Shown here: positions 50,339 to 56,048 of the stretch, in pieces | Layout: each line of letters starts with the position of its first letter | Position numbering within the stretch: position 1 is the stretch's first letter | Notes under the pieces: generated by a model | Databases searched by the model: none | What the model was told of the DNA's origin: nothing | What the model saw: only the letters and a program-made list of their open reading frames with translations | Assembly: GCA_900317155.1 (NCBI GenBank) | Contig: ONFO01000031.1 | Location: 1 to 56,048 of the forward strand | DNA: 56,048 nt | From: an uncultured Bacteroidales bacterium | GTDB lineage: Bacteria; Bacteroidota; Bacteroidia; Bacteroidales; F082 | Direction: 5' to 3' | Program-made: the position numbers and the translations under genes

Positions 50339-51334
50339 ATGAACAAATATACAATATCCGGTTCGCCGCATGTGCATTCGACGGAAAACACGAGGAAGAT
50401 CATGTATCGTGTGCTCCTCGCCTTGGTTCCGGCCTTGCTTGTGGCCATTTACTATTTCGGCTGGTATGCCCTCCGCTTGACCATTGTCACGGTGGCCGCC
50501 TGTATGCTGACCGAATGGCTCATTCAGAAATTCCTCATCAAAGGTCCCTTGACCATCAACGACGGCTCAGCCGCACTGACGGGCGTGTTGTTGGCCTTCA
50601 ATGTGCCCGCCAACCTTCCCATCTGGATGGCCATCGTGGGTAGCATCGTCGCCATCGGCATCGGCAAGATGGCCTTTGGTGGTTTGGGCAAGAACCCCTT
50701 CAACCCCGCTTTAGTAGGCCGTGTGTTTATGCTCGTGTCGTTCCCGACCGCCATGACCACTTGGCCGCAAGCTGCACCTATCTTTGACAAAGGCTTTTTC
50801 ACTGACGCCGTCACGGGTCCCACTCCGCTCGGCATCCTGAAAGAAGCAGGTGTCGGCACGTTGGCCGAAGCTGGCAACATGCAGTTCCTCGACATGGTTT
50901 TAGGTAACCGTGGCGGCGCCTTCGGCGAGGTGTGTGCCATCGCCCTGTTGCTCGGCGCCATCTACCTCATCTGCCGTAAGATCATAGACATCGCAACACC
51001 ACTGAGCATCCTGCTCACCGTGTTCATCTTCACGGGCATTTGTCACCTCATCGACCCGACACAATACATTGCCCCGTGGTACCATCTCGTGTATGGCGGT
51101 CTCCTCCTCGGCGCCTTCTTCATGGCTACCGACATGGTGACCTCACCCATGACCATCCGAGGCAAGATCCTATTCGGTTTCGGCATCGGTTTCATCACCG
51201 TGGTGATCCGTTTGTGGGGTGCCTATCCCGAAGGTGTGTCGTTCGCCATCTTGATTATGAATGCTTTAACGCCGCTCATCAACAAGGCCTTCAAGCCGCA
51301 GGTGTTCGGAGTCGTCAAACCCTCTAAAAAGTAA
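50339..51334 (+). CDS. rnfD: Rnf complex subunit D
   Basis: A 331-residue integral membrane subunit with about ten helices. It has the NqrB/RnfD features FGGLGKNPFNPALVGR and the flavin-bearing loop FFMATDMVTSPMT (residues 260-272), in which a Thr carries covalent FMN in the family. It forms part of the ion-translocating core with RnfA, RnfE and RnfG. Follows rnfC after the heptamer-repeat spacer. Confidence 0.95.
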   Translation: MNKYTISGSPHVHSTENTRKIMYRVLLALVPALLVAIYYFGWYALRLTIVTVAACMLTEWLIQKFLIKGPLTINDGSAALTGVLLAFNVPANLPIWMAIVGSIVAIGIGKMAFGGLGKNPFNPALVGRVFMLVSFPTAMTTWPQAAPIFDKGFFTDAVTGPTPLGILKEAGVGTLAEAGNMQFLDMVLGNRGGAFGEVCAIALLLGAIYLICRKIIDIATPLSILLTVFIFTGICHLIDPTQYIAPWYHLVYGGLLLGAFFMATDMVTSPMTIRGKILFGFGIGFITVVIRLWGAYPEGVSFAILIMNALTPLINKAFKPQVFGVVKPSKK

Positions 51335-51339
51335 TCGCC

Positions 51340-52014
51340 ATGGCTAAGAAGAAAGAATCCACATTGATCAACATGCTCGTCGCCCTGCTCGTCATCGCAG
51401 CGGTGTCGGGCGGTGTGCTCGGCTTGGTTTATGGCGTGACCAAAGACGCCATCGCCGAGGTCGACCAGAAGAAGAACGAAGCAGCCATCCAGGCCGTGTT
51501 GCCTTTGGAAAACGTCACCTACAAGGCTGACACGATGAAATTCAACTATGAAGGTGTCGACTTGACCTTCCCCTGCAACCTCGCCTACGATGCCAACGGC
51601 AACTTCCAAGGTGCCGCTGTGAAGACCAGCGAAGGCGGCTTTGGCGGCAAGATCGACATGATGGTCGGCTTCCTCGCCGACGGCACCATCAAAGGCACTT
51701 CGGTGCTGTCGCACGCTGAGACCCCTGGCCTCGGCGCCAACATGACCGGCAAATTCAAGGACCAGTTCGTCGACAAGAACCCTGCATCGTATAAACTGAC
51801 CGTCACCAAAGACGGCGGCGACGTCGATGCCATCACTGCGGCCACCATCACCTCGAGAGCTTTCTCGAAGGCGGTCAACAAGGCTTACCAAGCCTTCATG
51901 GCCAACAAGGCACAATTCATGAACAACACTCCCGCCAAGGAAGCAGCTCCCGCAGTGGAAGCGGCTCCCGCCGAGGAGAACAATGAAACGGAAGGAGGAC
52001 AAAGCAATGAGTAA
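51340..52014 (+). CDS. rnfG: Rnf complex subunit G (covalent FMN protein)
   Basis: A 224-residue protein with one N-terminal helix (about 10-32) and a periplasmic FMN-binding domain. The motifs ETPGLGA (127-133) and DAITAATITSRAF (164-174) are present; Thr169 is the predicted flavin attachment site, in a TAAT version of the usual S/T-G-A-T motif. The Ala/Glu/Pro-rich tail ends just inside rnfE (8 bp overlap). Confidence 0.95.
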   Translation: MAKKKESTLINMLVALLVIAAVSGGVLGLVYGVTKDAIAEVDQKKNEAAIQAVLPLENVTYKADTMKFNYEGVDLTFPCNLAYDANGNFQGAAVKTSEGGFGGKIDMMVGFLADGTIKGTSVLSHAETPGLGANMTGKFKDQFVDKNPASYKLTVTKDGGDVDAITAATITSRAFSKAVNKAYQAFMANKAQFMNNTPAKEAAPAVEAAPAEENNETEGGQSNE

Positions 52015-52600
52015 CAATCTGCAAACCTTTACCAAAGGCCTCATCAAAGAAAACCCCATCCTGGTGCTGCTGTTGGGCTGCTGCCCGACCTTGGCAACGA
52101 CCACCAGTGCCATCAACGGCATGTCGATGGGTTTGGCCACCACCTTCGTGCTGGTGCTGTCGAATATCTTCATTTCACTTTTAAAGGGCTTCATCCCCGA
52201 CAAGGTGCGTATCCCCTGCTTCATCGTGGTCATCGCCTCCTTCGTGACGGTGGTGCAACTCGTCATGCAGGCCTATGTGCCCGACATCTATGAGACCCTC
52301 GGCCTCTTCATCCCCCTCATCGTGGTGAACTGCATCGTGCTGGGTCGTGCTGAGGCTTTCGCCTCGAAGAACCCCGTGTTCCCGTCACTCTTGGACGGCC
52401 TTGGCATGGGCTTGGGCTTCACCCTAGCCTTGACCCTATTGGGCTGCATCCGTGAGTTCCTCGGCAGCGGCTCCATCTTCGGCCTTACCATCCTGCCCGA
52501 GACGGCCAACATCCTGGTGTTCATCCTGCCTCCTGGTGCCTTTATCTGCCTCGGCTTCGTTATCGCTATCGTCAACAAACTCAAGAAAGAAAATCACTAA
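52007..52600 (+). CDS. rnfE: Rnf complex subunit E
   Basis: A 197-residue membrane subunit with six helices, homologous to RnfA/NqrD. Hallmarks: KENPILVLLLGCCPTLATT (with the Cys that binds the shared cluster) and LGCIREFLGSGSIFG. The ATG at 52007 has a good ribosome-binding site (GGAGG at 51994-51998), stronger than elsewhere in this window, within the end of rnfG. Confidence 0.95.
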   Translation: MSNNLQTFTKGLIKENPILVLLLGCCPTLATTTSAINGMSMGLATTFVLVLSNIFISLLKGFIPDKVRIPCFIVVIASFVTVVQLVMQAYVPDIYETLGLFIPLIVVNCIVLGRAEAFASKNPVFPSLLDGLGMGLGFTLALTLLGCIREFLGSGSIFGLTILPETANILVFILPPGAFICLGFVIAIVNKLKKENH

Positions 52601-52603
52601 GCC

Positions 52604-53203
52604 ATGAAATACCTCATCATTATCTTATCGACCATTTTGGTCAACAACGTGATCTTCTCCCAGTTCCTGGGTATCTGCCCCTTCCTGGGCACTTCTAAGA
52701 AGACCTCCACTGCATTAGGTATGGGCGCCGCCGTCATCTTCGTGTTGACCATGGCCACCCTCGTGACATGGCTGACGAACCAGTACATCCTGATTCCCTT
52801 AAAGCTGACCTTCTTGCAGACCATCGCCTTCATCCTCATCATCGCTGCTTTGGTGCAGATGGTGGAGATCATCCTGAAGAAAATCAGTCCGTCGCTGTAC
52901 ACCGCTTTGGGTGTATTCCTGCCGCTGATCACGACCAACTGCGCCGTCCTCGGTGTATCGTTGACCGTGGTCACCAAGGAGTTCAACTATGGTGGTGTGG
53001 CACACATGCTGAGCCTTGGCGAGTCCATCGTCTATGCCGTCGGCATCGCCCTCGGCTTCGCCATGGCTTTGGTTATCTTCGCCGGCATCCGTGAGCACAT
53101 CGACCTGATGGAGCCTCCGAAGGGCATGAAGGGCACCCCTATCGCCCTGATTACCGCCGGCATTTTGGCCTTGGCATTTATGGGATTTACGGGTATTGTG
53201 TGA
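52604..53203 (+). CDS. rnfA: Rnf complex subunit A
   Basis: A 199-residue membrane subunit with six helices. Hallmarks: NNVIFSQFLGICPFLGTSKK (Cys in the membrane) and LPLITTNCAVLGV (second Cys), which together with RnfE hold the [2Fe-2S] cluster in the membrane. It ends GILALAFMGFTGIV. Last gene of the operon, followed by a large hairpin and a terminator. Confidence 0.95.
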   Translation: MKYLIIILSTILVNNVIFSQFLGICPFLGTSKKTSTALGMGAAVIFVLTMATLVTWLTNQYILIPLKLTFLQTIAFILIIAALVQMVEIILKKISPSLYTALGVFLPLITTNCAVLGVSLTVVTKEFNYGGVAHMLSLGESIVYAVGIALGFAMALVIFAGIREHIDLMEPPKGMKGTPIALITAGILALAFMGFTGIV

Positions 53204-53209
53204 CCTTAT

Positions 53210-53260
53210 ATGGCCTCGCGGGCTGTACAGGCTATCCACCTGCACAGCCGCGGGGGCCAT
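53210..53260. repeat. Long imperfect hairpin after rnfA
   Basis: 22-base arms (53210-53231 and 53239-53260; both begin or end with ATGGCC/GGCCAT) pair with few mismatches around a seven-base loop. It starts 6 bp after the rnfA stop and precedes the terminator. It may stabilise the rnf transcript or be a palindromic repeat element. Confidence 0.7.
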
Positions 53261-53265
53261 GCGTG

Positions 53266-53294
53266 AAAGCAGGGACTCACGTCGCCTGCTTTTT
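53266..53294 (+). terminator. Intrinsic terminator of the rnf operon
   Basis: AAAGCAGG (53266-53273) pairs with CCTGCTTT (53285-53292), followed by TT. A further small hairpin (GTCCC-TAC-GGGAC) lies at 53303-53315. Confidence 0.65.
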
Positions 53295-53391
53295 GATATG
53301 ACGTCCCTACGGGACTATGAGGAACACGGATTCCATGGATGGACACGGCTATTCTTTCCGTGAAAAGCCAATGAAATCCGTTTCCTTTTAT

Positions 53392-53399
53392 TATCTTTG
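53392..53399 (+). promoter_or_regulatory. -7 promoter element of TPR regulator gene, predicted leaderless
   Basis: TATCTTTG followed by CGCCC and then the ATG at 53405; the leader would be absent or only a few bases long. Confidence 0.6.
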
Positions 53400-53404
53400 C
53401 GCCC

Positions 53405-55327
53405 ATGAAATGGAAAATCTCCATAGTGTTTTCGTTGGTTCTTGTCCTTTTGGCGGCCTGCACTCCATCGAAGCAGGCACCTGAGCTCGTCGAAGGACCG
53501 AACCCAGAGTTATCCGCCATCGACAGCCTGATGTGGCGCCAGCCCGACAGCGCCTTGGCTGTGCTGCAGCAGTTTGCAGTAAGCCCCCAGGCAGACAGCC
53601 TCGATGAGTTGAATGGGCATTACTGCCAGCTGCTGATTTCGGAGCTGCTGTATAAGAACTATTATGACCAGACCAACCGCGAGGAACTGCTGAAGGCGAT
53701 GGCGTATTTTGATTCGCTGTGTAATTGTACAGGCGTTGTGCGCAACGTCTCCACCATCGCGTTTCTAGATGCCCGCGCCCATTATATTAATGGTGTGGGA
53801 TATTACGAGCGCGACAGCGTTGTGGATGCCTGCAAGGAATACCTGAAGGCTTTGGAGGTGATGGAAGGGCATTTTGGTGAAAAGGAACTAGTAGGAAAAA
53901 GAGCGAGGTTCATGGCTCTAACATTTACACATTTGACAGGATTATTCTCAGACTTTTATTTGAGTGAGCAAGCCATCCTTTGGGGAAAATACGCATTGGA
54001 ATATTATCGGAAATACGATGCTACTCCTTGGCACATAGCTTGGATTTTAGTTGAAATCGGTTCACATTACGAAATGAAAAGGAGTTATGATAATGCATAT
54101 AGTTATTATGAAAAAGCGGCATCTGCCATTATGGACACTTGTTCACTAATGTATAGGGACATCCACACACACAAAGCCTTGATTGATTATAAAACAGGAA
54201 AAGGAAGCAAGACTTCATTAACGACGTTACAAAACCTGATACAGAATTCGAAGGATGAACAAGAACAACTGGCTCGTTATTTGATAGTTGGCGAAATTTT
54301 CTACTCTGAAAAGCAATATGATTCTGCACAGGTCTATCTAAATGCGGTATTTCTCAACAGCCAAAGCGTTGGCGCAAAAAAACAAGCAGCCGAATGGCTG
54401 GTAAACATTTGTGAAACTCAAGGTAGAATTTCAGATATTGAAGAATATGCTGATTTTTTGGTTCCTTTCGCCAATATGAATGAAAATCAGTCTACCTTGA
54501 AATCGCAGCTGACAAAACTCAGCCATGACTTTGAGCAAGAAAAACAAGAGGCTTTACATCGAAACAAAACAAAAACAATATTGAAATGGAGTGTGGTGTC
54601 AATGGCAGTTTTAATCTTCATTGCACTTATGTTGTTCGTTTTCCATTTTAAGGACAAAAAACAGCAAATACAATTGAAGAAACAAAAATATGAGACCGAA
54701 AAACAAATGGAAGCTACCGTGAAAGAACACTTAAATGAACTTAATGAAAAAGACAATGCGCTCAACAAGGCAATAACAGAGGAAAGAAAAAAAGCAGAAT
54801 ACGAACTACGGGCGAAAGAAATGCAACATTCAGCAATGTTAGTGAGAACCAGAAATAGAATTGTGCAGCTGCAAGAAGAAAACAAAAAGTTGAAAGATCA
54901 TAAAAGGCAAGACGACACTGTGCATGAAAGTGCCGATAATCGAAAAGAACCATACGAAGCACTTACAAAGGAAGAAATCTATAGGACCATTCAACAGCGG
55001 ATGAAAAAAGCAAGAATTTATACGTCATATAACGTCAAGGATTATGCATCTTTAACATTGACCCAAAAAGAAATGGAACAATTAATAACAACCATAAATA
55101 GGCACTGTCCTGATTTTTCGAAAAGGCTTAAGCTGCTGTATCCCAAATTGAATGTCAACGACCTGCAATTATGCAGGTTATTTCTGTTGAATCTGTCTGT
55201 CCTTCAAGTTGCCATTTTGCTTGGAACGGATTATTCTTCTATAAGAAAACGAACAAACCGACTAAAAGAAAAAATAGGCAGTGATGAGCTGTACTGGTGT
55301 CTCAAATCCACCCTATTTTTGGAATGA
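53405..55327 (+). CDS. Membrane TPR regulator with HTH-like C-terminus
   Basis: A 640-residue protein. The signal sequence ends in a lipobox-like LLAAC (Cys19). A TPR-rich periplasmic part (about 40-370) is followed by one membrane helix (about 392-412, WSVVSMAVLIFIALMLFVF), a long coiled coil (415-505), and a cytosolic end with LTLTQKEMEQLI...LNVNDLQLCRLFLLNLSVLQVAILLGTDYSSIRKRTNRLKEK. That last part looks like a LuxR-type helix-turn-helix. Bacteroidetes have many such membrane one-component regulators; targets are unknown. The early APELVEGPN stretch is encoded by a REP-like sequence. GC content is visibly lower after the first 160 codons. Confidence 0.82.
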   Translation: MKWKISIVFSLVLVLLAACTPSKQAPELVEGPNPELSAIDSLMWRQPDSALAVLQQFAVSPQADSLDELNGHYCQLLISELLYKNYYDQTNREELLKAMAYFDSLCNCTGVVRNVSTIAFLDARAHYINGVGYYERDSVVDACKEYLKALEVMEGHFGEKELVGKRARFMALTFTHLTGLFSDFYLSEQAILWGKYALEYYRKYDATPWHIAWILVEIGSHYEMKRSYDNAYSYYEKAASAIMDTCSLMYRDIHTHKALIDYKTGKGSKTSLTTLQNLIQNSKDEQEQLARYLIVGEIFYSEKQYDSAQVYLNAVFLNSQSVGAKKQAAEWLVNICETQGRISDIEEYADFLVPFANMNENQSTLKSQLTKLSHDFEQEKQEALHRNKTKTILKWSVVSMAVLIFIALMLFVFHFKDKKQQIQLKKQKYETEKQMEATVKEHLNELNEKDNALNKAITEERKKAEYELRAKEMQHSAMLVRTRNRIVQLQEENKKLKDHKRQDDTVHESADNRKEPYEALTKEEIYRTIQQRMKKARIYTSYNVKDYASLTLTQKEMEQLITTINRHCPDFSKRLKLLYPKLNVNDLQLCRLFLLNLSVLQVAILLGTDYSSIRKRTNRLKEKIGSDELYWCLKSTLFLE

Positions 55328-55496
55328 CCTTTTGATCCCCTTAAGCAAAACCGATTAATTATTGTTTTGTATAAAGTTGATTTTCAATATACCATGCAAA
55401 TTACAGCCTAAAATAGCCCATTCTTAATAGACAAAATAATTGCAACTAAAAAAGAAATTGTTAGACCTTTGCATCCAATCTCAATAATAAACCGTC
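55328..55496. other. Intergenic promoter region
   Basis: AT-rich gap between the regulator and the DUF3244 gene. Contains GACCTTTGC (55464-55472), which fits a weak -7 element. No hairpin terminator is evident. Confidence 0.5.
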
Positions 55497-55874
55497 ATGC
55501 AAAAAACGAACTTAAAACAATTTGTTCTGCTGGTTTGCTTCACGCTAATTATACCGTGGTGCAGTGCTAACAGCCTTATCGAAAATGATGGGTACAGCAA
55601 CATTCCCGTCAAAGAAGCACACGTTCAAAGTATTCCCAGAGGCTACTCCATCCTTGCTTCCATCAATGGTCATTATTTAATGGTGACTTTCACCGAAAAC
55701 CTCGGCCAAGTGGCTGTGGAAGTAACCACAGCTTTAGGTGGCGCGGTTGAATGCCTTTCGATAACCACCCCAAATGGCCTGCAAATCTACATCCCCAACA
55801 CGGGCGACTACATCGTCACCTTCACCCTTCCCAACGGGGACGAGTATTACGGTGAGTTTACGGTGACGGATTAA
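55497..55874 (+). CDS. DUF3244 domain protein
   Basis: A 125-residue protein with a signal peptide (about 1-24, ending CSANS) and a small beta-sandwich (SILASINGHYLMVTFTENLGQVAVEVTTALGGAVECLSIT...GDYIVTFTLPNGDEYYGEFTV), as in DUF3244. Family members are Bacteroidetes periplasmic or surface proteins of unknown role and often lie next to TPR/HTH regulators, as here. Confidence 0.8.
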   Translation: MQKTNLKQFVLLVCFTLIIPWCSANSLIENDGYSNIPVKEAHVQSIPRGYSILASINGHYLMVTFTENLGQVAVEVTTALGGAVECLSITTPNGLQIYIPNTGDYIVTFTLPNGDEYYGEFTVTD

Positions 55875-55949
55875 ATTAAATAAAAAAAAAACTGGCTCTT
55901 GGTTTTCTCGTTTTATGAAAATTATTATTTTTGCGAAAAATATATTTAT

Positions 55950-56048
55950 ATGAAAAAAATACTTTTATCCATGGCTTTTGCCCTTGTGGCCATTCTTGCC
56001 CATGCTCAGGAAGTCCAGATGGATTTCATCCCGTTCCATTACTCAGGC
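55950..56048 (+). CDS. Partial secreted protein, cut by window end
   Basis: The first 33 codons are visible: MKKILLSMAFALVAILAHAQ is a clear signal peptide followed by EVQMDFIPFHYSG. A TATTTTTTG-like -7 element lies at 55926-55934. The mature protein cannot be identified from what is visible. Confidence 0.7.
   Translation, partial: MKKILLSMAFALVAILAHAQEVQMDFIPFHYSG

Noticed and set aside
53405-55327. Hybrid two-component histidine kinase
   Set aside because: No H-box, HATPase motifs (N, G1, G2) or receiver domain are present; only TPR-like repeats, a membrane helix, a coiled coil and an HTH-like end.

Overview
This window is from a member of the Bacteroidota, most likely an uncultured, gut-type Bacteroidales. 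The evidence is the Bacteroidetes -7 promoter element (TAnnTTTG) ahead of many genes, type IX secretion sorting domains, families largely restricted to this phylum (DUF4834, DUF5606, DUF3244, PCMD, FISUMP-like lipoproteins), and an Rnf complex preceded by rseC. I see no rRNA, tRNA, IS transposase, integrase, phage or CRISPR array.

Layout. 0-3.5 kb: an AAA+ ATPase with a DUF4143-like tail behind a periodic repeat array, an orphan TolC, and a toxin-antitoxin remnant whose PIN toxin is internally deleted. 3.5-8.2 kb: a dicarboxylate symporter coupled to a large T9SS surface protein, and a methyltransferase. 8.3-17.5 kb is an accessory stretch: a TIR-Sel1 protein with a near-identical 108-bp repeat array, HtpG, two FISUMP-type lipoproteins sharing one leader, a YafQ-type toxin-antitoxin pair, a DUF6922 antitoxin with a gutted AbiEii-like toxin, a second repeat-controlled ATPase, and a TIR-TM-FGE receptor-like protein. 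17.6-26 kb is mostly core: two TPM-domain proteins, ftsE, two glycosyltransferases, murB, pyrD-pyrK, DUF5606 and a TerB-like protein.

26.2-30 kb holds a tightly overlapping four-gene operon: steroid 5-alpha-reductase homologue, Old Yellow Enzyme-type reductase, short-chain dehydrogenase and a PCMD surface protein. This combination fits reduction of 3-oxo-delta4 steroids or bile acids. 30-33.3 kb: a zinc peptidase, a lipoprotein, PepD and a 43-codon bL34 gene. 33.4-46 kb is a cell-surface polysaccharide and membrane block: glycosyltransferases, methyltransferase, YfhO, flippase and YihY, with two secreted FISUMP-like proteins inside it. 46.2-53.2 kb: rseC, then an inserted AAA+ ATPase with its own promoter, then rnfBCDGEA, the ferredoxin:NAD+ ion pump. 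The end holds a membrane TPR regulator with an HTH-like tail, a DUF3244 protein and the start of another secreted protein.

The most notable observations are the steroid-reduction operon; the exact 32-bp and 33-bp repeat arrays that run into the promoters of two AAA+ ATPase genes, with a third ATPase splitting rseC from rnf; the Toll-receptor-like TIR-TM-FGE protein; two toxin-antitoxin loci in which only the toxin is deleted; nested inverted-repeat elements between genes; and a REP-like sequence translated in frame inside two unrelated proteins.
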